This document shows, piece after piece, positions 35,873 through 47,051 of a DNA stretch of 64,000 nucleotides. Both the position numbers and the translations under genes were made by a program. Position 1 is the first letter of the stretch; every line of letters starts with the position of its first letter. The stretch is from Sphingobium phenoxybenzoativorans (GTDB lineage Bacteria > Pseudomonadota > Alphaproteobacteria > Sphingomonadales > Sphingomonadaceae). The notes beneath the pieces were generated by a model, which had not been told where the DNA came from, made no database searches, and saw only the letters and a program-made list of their open reading frames with translations. Location of the stretch: positions 85,061 to 149,060 of the forward strand of contig NZ_MINO01000006.1 of the NCBI RefSeq assembly GCF_001757355.1, read 5' to 3'.

Positions 35873-37941
35873 TATCGTACGATCGCCCAGGTTGCAGCCG
35901 CGGCGAGCCCGATCAGCATCACCAGCGCATAGGTGTAGAGATAGCCCGACTGGAGCTTACGGGTGACCTTGCCGCCCTGGACAACCAGCGCGGACAGGCC
36001 ATTCGGGCCGAAGCGGTCGATGAAGCCGACATCACCGAACTTCCAGAAGAAGCGGCCGATGGCAAAGGCGGGCTTCACGAAGATCGCATTATACAGCTCG
36101 TCGAAATACCATTTGTGCAGCAGGAAATCGTAGAGAACGCTGAACTGCTCGACAAAGGCGCGCGGCCAGTCGGTGTGGCGGATGTAGCTGAGCCATGCGA
36201 TGGCCAGGCCCGTCAGCATCACCGTGAACGGCGAGAATTTGACCCAGACCGGCACTTCGTGCGCGGCGTGCATCAGATGCGCATCGAACGCTATCGCGCC
36301 CCGCCAGAACTCGCCGCCTTCTTCCGCCCCGATGAACTGGTGATGGAAGATGAAGCCCGCAAACACCGCGCCGAAGCTCAGCACGATCAACGGGATCAGC
36401 ATCACCCAGGGGCTTTCGTGCGGATGATATCCGCCTGTGCCGGTAACCGGTGCATGATGCCCATGGCCATGAACGTCATGACCATGCGCATGAACCGCAT
36501 GCCCCGCATCTTCGTCCGCCGGATGATCATGATGACCATGATCATGCAGCGCATGCTGGATATGCTCGGACGCTGCCCAGCGCGGCTTGCCGAAGAAGGT
36601 CAGGAACACCAGGCGCCAGCTATAGAAGCTGGTCAGCAACGCCGCAAACACGCCGACCAGGAAGGCCAACTGCCCGCCGCCGCCCGAAGCGTAGGCCGCC
36701 TCCAATATGCCGTCCTTCGAGAAGAAGCCGGCAAAACCGAAAGTGGTCAGCGGAATGCCGACGCCTGTGATGGCCAGCGTCCCCGCCGTCATAGCCCAGA
36801 AGGTGATCGGGATTTCCTTACGCAGCGCGCCATAATAGCGCATGTCCTGCTCATGATGCATCGCGTGGATCACCGAACCCGCGCCCAGGAACAGCAGCGC
36901 CTTGAAGAAGGCGTGGGTGAACAGGTGGAACATCGCCGCGCCATAGGCGCCAACGCCCGCCGCGAAGAACATATAGCCGAGCTGCGAGCAGGTCGAATAG
37001 GCGATCACGCGCTTGATGTCGTTCTGCACCGTGCCCACGGTCGCCGCGAACAGACAGGTCGCAGCGCCGACAAAGGTCACGACACCCAGCGCCGTCTCGC
37101 TGGTTTCGAACATCGGCGACAGGCGGCACACCATGAACACGCCCGCTGTCACCATCGTCGCCGCATGGATCAGCGCCGACACCGGCGTCGGGCCTTCCAT
37201 CGCGTCCGGCAGCCAGGTGTGCAGGCCGAGCTGCGCCGACTTGCCCATCGCGCCAATGAACAGCAGCAGGCAGAGGACCGTCATCGTGTCGAAGCGATGC
37301 CCCAGGAAACCGATGGTCGAACCGGCCATGGCGGGGGCAGCCGCCAGGATTTCAGGGATGGAGATGGTATTGAACACCAGATAGGTGCCGAAAATACCCA
37401 TCATGAAGCCAAGGTCGCCAACGCGGTTGACAACGAACGCCTTGATCGCAGCGGCATTGGCGCTCGGCTTCCTGAACCAGAAACCGATCAGCAGGTAGGA
37501 GGCAAGCCCCACGCCTTCCCAGCCGAAGAACATCTGCAGCAGGTTGTTGGCCGTCACCAGCATCAACATGGCGAAGGTGAAGAGCGAGAGATAGGCGAAG
37601 AAGCGCGGCTGATCCGGGTCCTCATCCATATAGCCCCAGCTATACAGGTGGACGAGCGCGGAGACCGAAGTGACCACGACCAGCATCACTGCCGTCATGG
37701 TGTCGACCCGCAGCGCCCACTGCGCATCGAAGCTGCCCGACTGAATCCAGGTGAATACCGGCGCAACATAAGGCTCGGCATGGCCGAACGCGAAGGACAG
37801 GAAGATCGGCCAGCTCATCGCACAGGACGCGAACAGCGCGCCCGTGGTGACGATCTTCGCCGGCACATTGCCGATCATGCGGTTGCCAAGGCCAGCGATG
37901 ATCGCGGCCAGAAGCGGAAGAAGGACGATATAGAGGATCAC
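35872..37941 (-). CDS. nuoL: NADH-quinone oxidoreductase subunit L, with a His-rich loop
   Basis: A 689-residue antiporter-like subunit at the distal end of the membrane arm, carrying the long lateral helix at its C terminus. Typical motifs include [39 protein letters not shown] and [19 protein letters not shown]. An insertion at about residues 458-510 holds 17 histidines in 50 residues with Asp and Gly between them, in a loop between two membrane helices. Separated from nuoK by a palindromic repeat. Confidence 0.97.
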   Translation of the reverse strand: MILYIVLLPLLAAIIAGLGNRMIGNVPAKIVTTGALFASCAMSWPIFLSFAFGHAEPYVAPVFTWIQSGSFDAQWALRVDTMTAVMLVVVTSVSALVHLYSWGYMDEDPDQPRFFAYLSLFTFAMLMLVTANNLLQMFFGWEGVGLASYLLIGFWFRKPSANAAAIKAFVVNRVGDLGFMMGIFGTYLVFNTISIPEILAAAPAMAGSTIGFLGHRFDTMTVLCLLLFIGAMGKSAQLGLHTWLPDAMEGPTPVSALIHAATMVTAGVFMVCRLSPMFETSETALGVVTFVGAATCLFAATVGTVQNDIKRVIAYSTCSQLGYMFFAAGVGAYGAAMFHLFTHAFFKALLFLGAGSVIHAMHHEQDMRYYGALRKEIPITFWAMTAGTLAITGVGIPLTTFGFAGFFSKDGILEAAYASGGGGQLAFLVGVFAALLTSFYSWRLVFLTFFGKPRWAASEHIQHALHDHGHHDHPADEDAGHAVHAHGHDVHGHGHHAPVTGTGGYHPHESPWVMLIPLIVLSFGAVFAGFIFHHQFIGAEEGGEFWRGAIAFDAHLMHAAHEVPVWVKFSPFTVMLTGLAIAWLSYIRHTDWPRAFVEQFSVLYDFLLHKWYFDELYNAIFVKPAFAIGRFFWKFGDVGFIDRFGPNGLSALVVQGGKVTRKLQSGYLYTYALVMLIGLAAAATWAIVR

Positions 37942-37969
37942 TGGCCTTCAGCCCCTTCAAAAGCCACAC

Positions 37970-38048
37970 CCGTTCGCCCTGAGCTTGTCGAAGGGCTGCA
38001 CTTTTCTTTTGAAGAAAGACAGGGCTTCGACAAGCTCAGCCCGAACGG
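37970..38048. repeat. Palindromic repeat, CCGTTCGCCCTGAGCTTGTC family
   Basis: Arms 37970-37997 and 38021-38048 are complementary over 28 bases with few mismatches. The consensus CGTTCGCCCTGAGCTTGTCG recurs at 39164, 47934, 50968 and 54569. It fills the gap between nuoK and nuoL inside the operon. Confidence 0.9.
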
Positions 38049-38077
38049 CGTTTTAGAATAGCTGGATCGCACCGGGA

Positions 38078-38383
38078 TCACCCCTTCATCCGGTTGACGT
38101 CGTCGACGGCGATGGTGCCCCGTCCGCGGAAATAGATGACGAGGATCGCAAGCCCGATGGCCGCTTCGCCCGCCGCGACGGTCAGCACGAACATGGCGAA
38201 CACCTGCCCCACCAGATCGCCCAGGAAAGCGCTGAAGGCGACGAGGTTGATGTTCACCGCAAGCAGGATCAGCTCGATCGCCATCAGGATGATGATGACA
38301 TTCTTGCGATTGATGAAGATGCCGAGCACCCCCATCACGAACAGGATCGCGCTGATGACGAGATAATGCTGAAGGCCGATCAT
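38078..38383 (-). CDS. nuoK: NADH-quinone oxidoreductase subunit K
   Basis: A 101-residue subunit with three membrane helices. The two conserved glutamates of the proton path are in [20 protein letters not shown] and in [14 protein letters not shown]. Flanked on both sides by palindromic repeats, nuoJ upstream and nuoL downstream. Confidence 0.97.
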   Translation of the reverse strand: MIGLQHYLVISAILFVMGVLGIFINRKNVIIILMAIELILLAVNINLVAFSAFLGDLVGQVFAMFVLTVAAGEAAIGLAILVIYFRGRGTIAVDDVNRMKG

Positions 38384-38405
38384 GACGGCATCCCCGAAAT
38401 AGATG

Positions 38406-38511
38406 CCGTCACCCCAGCGAAGGTCGACGCGAGGCGCGTGACTCCCGTCGAAGTCTCAGGCCACAAGCGGTTCGAGTGAGGCACGAGATCCCAGCCTTCG
38501 CTGGGATGACG
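38406..38511. repeat. Palindromic repeat, CGTCACCCCAGCGAAGG family
   Basis: CCGTCACCCCAGCGAAGG at the left and CCTTCGCTGGGATGACG at the right are inverted copies around a longer unmatched centre. It lies between nuoJ and nuoK and belongs with 40834, 44465, 46951 and 50714. Confidence 0.8.
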
Positions 38512-38528
38512 CGCATATGCTATGCGCA

Positions 38529-39140
38529 TCACAGTTCCACCCCCTGCCCGACTGGCTGGTTGATATTGCGCACCGCATCCTGCGGGCGGCGCTGGTTCTG
38601 CTTCGCGATATTCTGCCCGCGCACTCCGCCCCGCGCCCGGTGCGTCAGGACGATCGCGCCGATCATGGCGACCAGCAGGACAATGCCCGCCGCCTCGAAC
38701 AGGAAGATGTAGCGGGTGTAGAGCAATGCGCCGATCGCCTGGATATTCGGCACGTCGGCCGCCGCCGGGGCCGCGCGTTGCGCGAACTGGATCGGTCCCG
38801 CCTGCCAGATGCCGACGCCCAGGATGATTTCCATCAACAGGATGATCGCCATGATCGCGCCGAACGGCAGATAGGCGACGAAGCCCGCGCGCAATTCCGC
38901 GAAATCAATGTCCAGCATCATGACGACGAACAGGAACAGCACCGCCACCGCGCCGACATAAACGATGACAAGCAGCATCGCGATGAATTCTGCGCCCAGC
39001 AGGACCATCAGGCCCGCAGCGTTGAAGAATGCGAGGATCAGCCACAATACCGAATGCACCGGATTGCGCGCGAAGATCGTCATCGCGCCGCTCGCGATCA
39101 CCACGCAAGCAAAGAGATAAAAGGCGAAGACGTGGATCAT
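38529..39140 (-). CDS. nuoJ: NADH-quinone oxidoreductase subunit J
   Basis: A 203-residue subunit with five membrane helices. It has NPVHSVLWLILAFFNAAGL, the conserved LLGAEFIAMLLVIVYVGAVA with the glutamate and pi-bulge tyrosine, and VLFLFVVMMLDIDF. The C-terminal 30 residues are hydrophilic and basic. Lies between nuoI and nuoK, separated from both by repeats. Confidence 0.96.
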   Translation of the reverse strand: MIHVFAFYLFACVVIASGAMTIFARNPVHSVLWLILAFFNAAGLMVLLGAEFIAMLLVIVYVGAVAVLFLFVVMMLDIDFAELRAGFVAYLPFGAIMAIILLMEIILGVGIWQAGPIQFAQRAAPAAADVPNIQAIGALLYTRYIFLFEAAGIVLLVAMIGAIVLTHRARGGVRGQNIAKQNQRRPQDAVRNINQPVGQGVEL

Positions 39141-39163
39141 TGGTCCGCAAGACCCCCCAGAAT

Positions 39164-39259
39164 CCGTTCGCCCTGAGCTTGTCGAAGGGCACGCCTGAAC
39201 GAAGTGAAGGCACCTCGCTGCGCTCGGCAGAAGGCTTCGACTTCGCTCAGCCCGAACGG
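39164..39259. repeat. Palindromic repeat, CCGTTCGCCCTGAGCTTGTC family (long form)
   Basis: CCGTTCGCCCTGAGCTTGTC opens the element at 39164 and its inverted variant CTTCGCTCAGCCCGAACGG closes it at 39259. The centre contains a second partial palindrome. Located between nuoI and nuoJ. Confidence 0.85.
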
Positions 39260-39282
39260 GATTGAATCAGACACCGCGCCCA

Positions 39283-39768
39283 TTACCGGTACGGTGCATC
39301 GGCGGCAAGGTTCGCGGCGATTGCCCGTTCCCACTTGTCACCATTCTCAAGAAGCTTCGCCTTGTCGTAGATCAGCTCCTCACGGGTCTCCGTGGCGAAC
39401 TCGAAATTCGGCCCTTCAACGATAGCGTCCACGGGGCATGCCTCCTGGCAGAAACCGCAATAGATGCACTTCGTCATGTCGATGTCGTAGCGGGTCGTGC
39501 GGCGGCTGCCATCGTCGCGCGGCTGCGCCTCGATGGTGATCGCCTGCGCCGGGCAGACGGCCTCGCACAGCTTGCACGCGATGCAGCGCTCTTCCCCGTT
39601 GGGATAGCGGCGCAGCGCATGCTCACCCCGGAACCGCGGCGAAATCGGGTTCTTCTCATAGGGGTAGTTGATCGTCGCCTTGGGCTTGAAGAAATATTTC
39701 AAGGTCAGCCAGTGCGCCTTCACAAACTCCCAAAGGGTGAAGCTTTTGACATAATAACCGAGGCTCAT
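39283..39768 (-). CDS. nuoI: NADH-quinone oxidoreductase subunit I
   Basis: A 161-residue iron-sulfur subunit that carries two 4Fe-4S clusters passing electrons towards NuoB. Both CxxCxxCxxxCP motifs are intact: [16 protein letters not shown] and [16 protein letters not shown]. The ATG overlaps the nuoH stop by four bases (ATGA at 39765-39768). Confidence 0.98.
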   Translation of the reverse strand: MSLGYYVKSFTLWEFVKAHWLTLKYFFKPKATINYPYEKNPISPRFRGEHALRRYPNGEERCIACKLCEAVCPAQAITIEAQPRDDGSRRTTRYDIDMTKCIYCGFCQEACPVDAIVEGPNFEFATETREELIYDKAKLLENGDKWERAIAANLAADAPYR

Positions 39769-40817
39769 TGTGCGCCTCCATAGCGCGTCAGCATGAGGAA
39801 GCCCGAAACCAGGAATACCCAGAAGAGCGAGACGGGAAGGAAGATCTTCCAGCCCAGCCGCATAAGCTGGTCATAGCGGTAGCGGGGCACGGTCGCCTTC
39901 ACCCAGGAGAAGACGAAGAAGAAGAACAGGATCTTGGCGAACAGCCAGATGATGCCAGGCACATAATAAAGCGGCGCCCAGTCGAACGGCGGCAGGTATC
40001 CACCCCAGAACAGGATGGCGTTCAGCGCACACATCAGGATGACGTTGGCATATTCGCCGAGCCAGTAGAGCGCGAAGGCCATGGACGAATATTCGGTCTG
40101 GTAGCCCGCGACCAGCTCGCTCTCCGCCTCGGTCAAATCGAACGGCGCGCGCGCGGTTTCGGCGAGGGCAGAGATCAGGAACATGATCGCCATCGGGAAC
40201 AGCAGCGGGTTGAAGCCATTGCCGTTGATGAAACCGTAATAGCCCTTCTGGCTTTCGACGATCGTCGTCAGGTTGAACGACCCGGCCCAGAGCACGACGC
40301 TGATCAGGATGAAACCGATCGAGACTTCGTAGCTGATCATCTGCGCAGAGGCGCGGATCGCCGAATAGAAGGGATATTTGGAGTTGGAGGCCCAACCCGC
40401 CAGCACCACGCCATAGACACCCAGCGAACTGATCGCGAGGATGTAGAGCAGGCCGACATTGATGTTCGCCAGCACCACGCCAACATCGAAGGGCACCACC
40501 GCCCATGCCATGAGCGCGACGGTGAAGGTGATGATCGGCGCGATCAGGAACAGCACGCGGTTGGCGGCTGTCGGGATGATGGTTTCCTGCAGGAACACCT
40601 TCGCGCCGTCCGCAAAGGACTGCAGCAGACCGAAGGGACCGACGACGTTCGGCCCCCGGCGCAGCGCCATCGCCGCCCAGATCTTCCGGTCGGCATAGAT
40701 GATCATCGCGACCGCCAGCATCAGCGGCAGCGCGATCACCAGGATGCCGATGATCGTCGAGAGGAACCAGGCCAGCGCATAGGGCGCGCCGAGGGTGGAT
40801 TGGAAGAAGGCGGTCAC
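39765..40817 (-). CDS. nuoH: NADH-quinone oxidoreductase subunit H
   Basis: A 350-residue membrane subunit forming part of the quinone-binding chamber, with eight or nine helices. Conserved are [19 protein letters not shown] on the first cytoplasmic loop, [20 protein letters not shown] with the acidic cluster, and [19 protein letters not shown]. Overlaps nuoI; a repeat separates it from nuoG. Confidence 0.98.
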   Translation of the reverse strand: MTAFFQSTLGAPYALAWFLSTIIGILVIALPLMLAVAMIIYADRKIWAAMALRRGPNVVGPFGLLQSFADGAKVFLQETIIPTAANRVLFLIAPIITFTVALMAWAVVPFDVGVVLANINVGLLYILAISSLGVYGVVLAGWASNSKYPFYSAIRASAQMISYEVSIGFILISVVLWAGSFNLTTIVESQKGYYGFINGNGFNPLLFPMAIMFLISALAETARAPFDLTEAESELVAGYQTEYSSMAFALYWLGEYANVILMCALNAILFWGGYLPPFDWAPLYYVPGIIWLFAKILFFFFVFSWVKATVPRYRYDQLMRLGWKIFLPVSLFWVFLVSGFLMLTRYGGAQ

Positions 40818-40833
40818 AGAACTTGCCCCTTAA

Positions 40834-40922
40834 CCGTCATCCCCGCGAAGGCGGGGACCCATCTCAAACCCTCACCCAGCCGACAAGCGGGGAGATGGGT
40901 TCCCGCCTTCGCGGGAATGACG
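40834..40922. repeat. Palindromic repeat, CGTCATCCCCGCGAAGGCGG family
   Basis: CCGTCATCCCCGCGAAGGCG at 40834 is mirrored by CCCGCCTTCGCGGGAATGAC ending at 40922. An inner pair, ACCCATCTC and GAGATGGGT, extends the fold. Between nuoG and nuoH. Confidence 0.9.
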
Positions 40923-40938
40923 AGGATTGAAAATTGCA

Positions 40939-42951
40939 TCACTCCGCCGCCTCCGCGAATGTCTCGCCATGCACCAGTTCGGCCGAGCATTGCTGCATCG
41001 TCGGGCTGGCGCGGCAGATGGCGTTGGTCAGGTAGAAATCCTTGATCGGATAGCCGAACGCGCCTTCCGGCTTGGCGTCCAGCTTCGGAGCTGCCCAGGG
41101 ATAGCTCGCAAGGCCAAGCTGACCGAGCGCCGGAACCGCCTTCTCCATTTCGGCGCGCAATGCCTCGAACGTATCGAAGGGCAGCTTCGCGCCCAGCACA
41201 TCGGACAGCGCCCGCAGGATCGACCAGTCCTCTCGCGCATCGCCGGGCGCGAACACGGCCTTGTCGCCGCGCTGCACGCGCCCTTCCAGATTGACGTAGG
41301 TGCCCGCCTTCTCGGCATAGGTCGCGCCGGGCAGGATGACGTCGGCCGCATGCGCGCCCTTGTCGCCATGATGGCCGATATAGACGGTGAAGCTCTTGTC
41401 GAACGCCGAATAATCCACCTCGTCCGCGCCGAGCGAGAACAGCAGCTTCGGCTTGGCCGCCGCCACGGCCTTGATGCCGCCCGTGGTGGCATAGCCCAGC
41501 ATCAGGCCGCCCATGCGCGCCGCCGCAAAATGCAGGACATTATATCCGTTCCAGCCATCCCGGACCAGGTTCAGCGTCTTGGCCAGCGCCAGCGTCGCGC
41601 CATGCGCGCCATCCTTGGCCAGCACGCCACCGCCCACGATCATCGCCGGACGCGCCGCGCCCGCAAACGCATCGACTACGGCTTTCGGCAGCTTTGTCAG
41701 CAGCTTGGCATCGTTACCCAGCCATTCGGCCTTGTAGGTCAGGTCCGTTTCCGGCCCGATCGCGAAAACCTTCGCGCCCTTCTTGATCGCCTTGCGGATG
41801 CGCGTGTTGACCAGCGGCGCTTCCCAACGAAGGTTGGTGCCGACCAGCAGGATCACGTCCGCCGTTTCAATGCCCGGCAGGGTCGTGTTGAAATTCACCG
41901 CCGACAGGCTGGACACATCATAGGCAAGGCCGGTCTGACGGCCCTCGAACAAGGACCCGCCCAGCTTCTCGACCAGCAGCTTGGCCGCAAACATCGTCTC
42001 GCAATCGAGCAGGTCGCCGGCCACCGCCGCAACGCTGCCCTTGGCGCCCTTGGCCGCATCGGCAACGGCCGCGAACGCCTCGCCCCAGCTTGCCTCGACC
42101 AGCTTGCCGCCCTTGCGGACATAGGGCTTGTCCAGACGCTTGCGGATCAGGCCGTCAACCGCGTGACGCGTCTTGTCCGACGCCCATTCCTCGTTCACGT
42201 CGTCATTGATCCGCGGCAGCGCGCGCAGCACCTGACGGCCCCGGCTGTCGAGCCGGATGTTGGTGCCCAGCGCGTCCATCACGTCAATGGCGTTGGTCTT
42301 TTTCAGCTCCCAGGGCCGCGCCTCGAACGCATAGGGCTTGCTCGTCAGCGCGCCGACCGGGCACAGGTCGACCACATTGCCGGACAGCTCGCTCTTGGCG
42401 GCATGCTCCAGATAGGTGGTGATCTGCATATTCTCGCCGCGATAGATCGCGCCGATCTCCGGCACACCCGCGACTTCCTCGGCAAAGCGCACGCAGCGGG
42501 TGCACTGGATGCAGCGGGTCATCACCGTCTTGACGATGGGCCCCATATATTTCTCGGTAACGGCGCGCTTGTTCTCCAGGAACCGGCTGCCGCCCTTCCC
42601 ATAGGCCATCGACTGGTCCTGCAGGTCGCATTCGCCACCCTGGTCGCAGATCGGGCAATCGAGCGGGTGGTTGATCAGGAGGAACTCCATCACCCCTTCC
42701 CGCGCCTTCTTCACCATCTGGCTGTCGGTGCGGATTTCCTGTCCCTCGGCGGCCGGCAGCGCGCAGCTTGCCTGCGGCTTGGGCGGTCCGGGCTTCACCT
42801 CGACCAGGCACATGCGGCAATTGCCGGCGATGCTCAGGCGCTCATGATAGCAGAAGCGCGGAATTTCCTTCCCCGCCAGCTCGCACGCCTGCAGCACGGT
42901 CGCGCCTGCGGGAACCTCGAGTTCTACGCCGTCTACGGTTAGCTTTGGCAT
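40939..42951 (-). CDS. nuoG: NADH-quinone oxidoreductase subunit G
   Basis: A 670-residue iron-sulfur subunit of the peripheral arm. The N-terminal ferredoxin-like part has CRMCLVEV plus a later Cys for the 2Fe-2S cluster, HPLDCPICDQGGECDLQD for the His/Cys-ligated 4Fe-4S cluster and CIQCTRCVRFAEEVAG for another. The remainder is a molybdopterin-oxidoreductase-like fold without cofactor. The ATG lies one base after the nuoF stop. Confidence 0.97.
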   Translation of the reverse strand: MPKLTVDGVELEVPAGATVLQACELAGKEIPRFCYHERLSIAGNCRMCLVEVKPGPPKPQASCALPAAEGQEIRTDSQMVKKAREGVMEFLLINHPLDCPICDQGGECDLQDQSMAYGKGGSRFLENKRAVTEKYMGPIVKTVMTRCIQCTRCVRFAEEVAGVPEIGAIYRGENMQITTYLEHAAKSELSGNVVDLCPVGALTSKPYAFEARPWELKKTNAIDVMDALGTNIRLDSRGRQVLRALPRINDDVNEEWASDKTRHAVDGLIRKRLDKPYVRKGGKLVEASWGEAFAAVADAAKGAKGSVAAVAGDLLDCETMFAAKLLVEKLGGSLFEGRQTGLAYDVSSLSAVNFNTTLPGIETADVILLVGTNLRWEAPLVNTRIRKAIKKGAKVFAIGPETDLTYKAEWLGNDAKLLTKLPKAVVDAFAGAARPAMIVGGGVLAKDGAHGATLALAKTLNLVRDGWNGYNVLHFAAARMGGLMLGYATTGGIKAVAAAKPKLLFSLGADEVDYSAFDKSFTVYIGHHGDKGAHAADVILPGATYAEKAGTYVNLEGRVQRGDKAVFAPGDAREDWSILRALSDVLGAKLPFDTFEALRAEMEKAVPALGQLGLASYPWAAPKLDAKPEGAFGYPIKDFYLTNAICRASPTMQQCSAELVHGETFAEAAE

Positions 42952-42952
42952 A

Positions 42953-44295
<1,343 letters not shown>

Positions 44296-44296
<1 letters not shown>

Positions 44297-44445
44297 TACC
44301 GGCCCTTTCCGATGAGTTTTTCAGCGATGAAATAAGCGCCAACGGCCAGCGCAAGGCCGATGACGAGACCGATCACCGCGCCAATAACCTTCAGCGCGAT
44401 GACAAAGACAATGACGCCCAGGATGATGGCGATAAGGGCGCTCAT
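44296..44445 (-). CDS. Small (49-residue) membrane protein inside the nuo operon
   Basis: An unlisted short ORF between nuoE and nuoF: it starts [19 protein letters not shown] and ends [12 protein letters not shown], with one or two very hydrophobic helices rich in Ile, Val, Leu and Gly (GxxxG-like spacing) and a basic C terminus. Its TAA shares a base with the nuoF ATG, and a GGGG lies about ten bases before its ATG. Codon use and GC match the neighbours. Position and overlap argue that it is translated; a role in complex I assembly or stability is only a guess. Confidence 0.7.
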
Positions 44446-44464
44446 GCGGCGATGCCCCATTTCC

Positions 44465-44547
44465 CCGTCACCCCTGCGCAGGCAGGGGTCCCGCTGTTTT
44501 CACTGCGGCTGAGAAGAAGCGGGATTCCTGCCTTCGCAAGAATGACG
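44465..44547. repeat. Palindromic repeat, CGTCACCCCTGCGCAGGCAG family
   Basis: CCGTCACCCCTGCGCAGGCA at the left and CCTGCCTTCGCAAGAATGAC at the right are imperfect inverted copies, with GTCCCGCT and AGCGGGAT pairing further in. Between nuoE and the small membrane ORF. Confidence 0.85.
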
Positions 44548-44560
44548 AAGGTAGAGCGCC

Positions 44561-45229
44561 TCACGCCCATTCCCCCCGATAATCATGATTCTCCGACACC
44601 ATCTCTTTCAGCGTCGTCGGTCCGCCCTCGGGCGCGCTTGTCTGCCGATCGATCTGCGGGCCGATCTTGGGCTGCCCGCCATTGGCAAGCGTCTCCAGGA
44701 TCGCGCTCATGCTGTCATAGGTCAGGTCTTCATAATTATCGTCGTTGATCTGGACCATCGGCGCGTTGGCGCACGCGCCCAGACATTCGACCTCGGTCAG
44801 CGTGAACAGGCCGTCCGGCGTCGTAGCGCCCTTGACGAGACCCCGGTTCTTGCACGCCGCCAGCACATCGTCCGACCCGCGCAGCATGCACGGCGTCGTG
44901 CCGCACACCTGCACATGATAGCGGCCAACGGGCGCGAGATTATACATGGTGTAGAAGGTCGCGACCTCATAGACGCGCATATAGGGCATATCGAGCTGAC
45001 GGCCGATATATTCCATCACCGGCACGGGCAGCCACCCCTGCGTATGCGTCTCCGCGCCGACCTGCCGTTGCGCCAAGTCGAGCAGCGGCATCACCGCCGA
45101 CTGCTGCCGTCCCGGAGGATAGCGGCCAATGATTTCCTTGACCTTCTTGGCGTTGGCCGGAGTCCACTCGAAATCGCCCCAGCGTGCGCGGGTTTCGGTT
45201 TCGTCGGGGATATGGGGTGCGTCAGCCAT
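44561..45229 (-). CDS. nuoE: NADH-quinone oxidoreductase subunit E
   Basis: A 222-residue thioredoxin-like subunit with a 2Fe-2S cluster bound by CGTTPCML and ECLGACANAP. Residues 170-222 form a hydrophilic tail (IGPQIDRQTSAPEGGPTTLK) typical of alphaproteobacterial NuoE. Its ATG shares one base with the stop of the GC-poor gene upstream (TAATG). Confidence 0.97.
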   Translation of the reverse strand: MADAPHIPDETETRARWGDFEWTPANAKKVKEIIGRYPPGRQQSAVMPLLDLAQRQVGAETHTQGWLPVPVMEYIGRQLDMPYMRVYEVATFYTMYNLAPVGRYHVQVCGTTPCMLRGSDDVLAACKNRGLVKGATTPDGLFTLTEVECLGACANAPMVQINDDNYEDLTYDSMSAILETLANGGQPKIGPQIDRQTSAPEGGPTTLKEMVSENHDYRGEWA

Positions 45230-45702
45230 TATTTACCCACATAAGCTTTATACATTTCATCAAACGTCGCATAACTGATCCGCACGAAAGATACGCCACG
45301 CTGATCTGTCGCCAGACTAATTATTGCGGCGCCTTTTCCTTTGGCAATCTTCGATCGGCAAGAAGCAAAATACTGTTCATAAGAGCAGGAGTATGAGCTC
45401 GGGCTGTTAATCTTTTTCTTCAACATGTGGAGTTGAGAAACAAGAACATCGCTTCCTTTACTCGACAGCTCTACGACTTCTGCTCGCGTAGATGGATTTC
45501 GATGAACAATTCCCACCTGCACGTCAGAATTAACGGCCATCTTGATATCTTTGCCTGATCCATTCGTGATTAAGTTCACAAATTTATCGACGGCAGCTTT
45601 ATTCAAAGGTTGCATTACAGGCGGCACTCGCACTGCTTGCGCATCAACCACGGAGGCTTGAATCAGCGCGCAACAGGTAAGGAGTATTGCCCTCATTCTC
45701 AC
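45229..45702 (-). CDS. GC-poor secreted protein of unknown function, inserted between nuoD and nuoE
   Basis: A 157-residue protein with a signal peptide ([20 protein letters not shown], cleavage probably after DAQA) and two cysteines in [15 protein letters not shown] that could form a disulfide. The body is mixed alpha/beta with no motif I recognise. GC over 45241-45660 is about 45 percent by my count, far below the genes on either side, which suggests recent acquisition. Yet both ends are fitted to the operon: the GTG start overlaps the nuoD stop (GTGA at 45699-45702; an ATG at 45696 is an alternative) and the TAA overlaps the nuoE ATG. Not part of the standard complex I gene set. Confidence 0.8.
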   Translation of the reverse strand: MRMRAILLTCCALIQASVVDAQAVRVPPVMQPLNKAAVDKFVNLITNGSGKDIKMAVNSDVQVGIVHRNPSTRAEVVELSSKGSDVLVSQLHMLKKKINSPSSYSCSYEQYFASCRSKIAKGKGAAIISLATDQRGVSFVRISYATFDEMYKAYVGK

Positions 45703-46934
45703 CGGTCACACTCCCCGAACACGATGTCCATCGCGCCCAGCACGGCGGTCGTATCCGCGAGCATATGGCCCTTCATCATGAAGTCCATCGCCTGAAGGTG
45801 CGAGAAGGCCGTCGGGCGGATCTTGCAGCGGTACGGCTTGTTGGACCCGTCGCTGACCAGATAGACGCCGAACTCGCCCTTGGGGCTTTCCGTCGCGACA
45901 TAAACCTCGCCCGCGGGCACGTGGAAGCCCTCGGTATAGAGCTTGAAGTGGTGGATCAGCGCCTCCATCGAGCGCTTCATCTCGCCGCGCTTGGGCGGCA
46001 CCACCTTGCGGTCGAAGCTGGCGATCGGCCCTTCCGGCATTTCGTTGAGGCACTGCTTCATGATCCGCGCGGACTGGCGGACCTCCTCCACGCGCACCAT
46101 GAACCGGTCATAGCAGTCATAATTGGTGCCGACCGGCACGTCGAATTCCATCCGGTCATAGACATCATAGGGCTGCGCCTTGCGGATGTCCCAGGGGATG
46201 CCGGAACCGCGGATCATCGGGCCGGAGAAGCCCCATTTCAGCGCATCCTCCTTGCTCACCACGGCGATGTCGACATTCCGCTGCTTGAAGATGCGGTTGT
46301 CGACGACCAGGCTCATCGCATCCTCGAACATGCGCGGCAATCGCGTGTCGAGCCAGTCGGCGATGTCGGTCAAGAGCTTCAGCGGCACATCCTGATGCAC
46401 GCCGCCCGGCCGGTAATAGGCCGAATGCATGCGCGCGCCCGAAGCCCGCTCGAAGAAGTTGAGGCAATCCTCGCGAATCTCGAACAGCCACAGGTTCGGC
46501 GTCATCGCGCCCACGTCCATCACGTGCGACCCCAGGTTCAGCATGTGATTGCAGATGCGCGTCAGCTCCGCGAAGAACACGCGCAGATATTGCGCGCGCA
46601 GCGGCACTTCCAGGTTCAGCAGCTTCTCGATCGCCAGCACATAGCTATGCTCCATGCCGAGCGGCGAGCAATAATCCAGCCGGTCGAAATAGGGCAGCGC
46701 CTGCAGATAGGTCTTATATTCGATCAGCTTCTCGGTGCCGCGATGCAGCAGCCCGACATGCGGGTCGCACCGTTCCACAATCTCGCCGTCCAGCTCCATG
46801 ACCAGGCGCAACACGCCATGAGCCGCCGGATGCTGCGGACCGAAATTGATGGTGTAATTCTGAATCTGGGTGTCGCCATAGGACGGATCGGCATCGTCCG
46901 TCTTGTGCGCCAGTTCTTCGAGATAATCAGCCAT
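45699..46934 (-). CDS. nuoD: NADH-quinone oxidoreductase subunit D
   Basis: A 411-residue subunit related to the large subunit of NiFe hydrogenases that forms the quinone site with NuoB. Conserved are [40 protein letters not shown] and [20 protein letters not shown] at the N-terminal half, and the C-terminal DPVFGECDR-like end ([10 protein letters not shown]). It is separate from nuoC, not fused as in enterobacteria. Confidence 0.98.
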   Translation of the reverse strand: MADYLEELAHKTDDADPSYGDTQIQNYTINFGPQHPAAHGVLRLVMELDGEIVERCDPHVGLLHRGTEKLIEYKTYLQALPYFDRLDYCSPLGMEHSYVLAIEKLLNLEVPLRAQYLRVFFAELTRICNHMLNLGSHVMDVGAMTPNLWLFEIREDCLNFFERASGARMHSAYYRPGGVHQDVPLKLLTDIADWLDTRLPRMFEDAMSLVVDNRIFKQRNVDIAVVSKEDALKWGFSGPMIRGSGIPWDIRKAQPYDVYDRMEFDVPVGTNYDCYDRFMVRVEEVRQSARIMKQCLNEMPEGPIASFDRKVVPPKRGEMKRSMEALIHHFKLYTEGFHVPAGEVYVATESPKGEFGVYLVSDGSNKPYRCKIRPTAFSHLQAMDFMMKGHMLADTTAVLGAMDIVFGECDR

Positions 46935-46950
46935 GATCGGCCACTCCCCT

Positions 46951-47035
46951 CGTCATCCCCGCGAAGGCGGGGATCCCGCTGCCTTCTGGCGCGGAACGGA
47001 AGAAAAGCGGGGTTCCCGCCTGCGCGGGAATGACG
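46951..47035. repeat. Palindromic repeat, CGTCATCCCCGCGAAGGCGG family
   Basis: CGTCATCCCCGCGAAGGCGG at 46951 is mirrored by TTCCCGCCTGCGCGGGAATG ending near 47035, with GATCCCGCT and AGCGGGGTT pairing inside. Between nuoC and nuoD. Confidence 0.9.
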
Positions 47036-47051
47036 AAAAAGAAAGAACAGG

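Noticed and set aside
36115..38061. A 648-codon plus-strand open frame opposite nuoL
   Set aside because: Antisense shadow of nuoL running through a palindromic repeat; composition (Arg, His, Gln) is typical of a false frame.
40927..42942. A 671-codon plus-strand open frame opposite nuoG
   Set aside because: Mirrors nuoG almost exactly; the iron-sulfur motifs prove the minus-strand reading.
45229..45702. The GC-poor gene as part of an insertion sequence or prophage remnant
   Set aside because: No terminal inverted repeats, target duplication, integrase or transposase sequence is seen at either side, and both ends overlap nuo genes.
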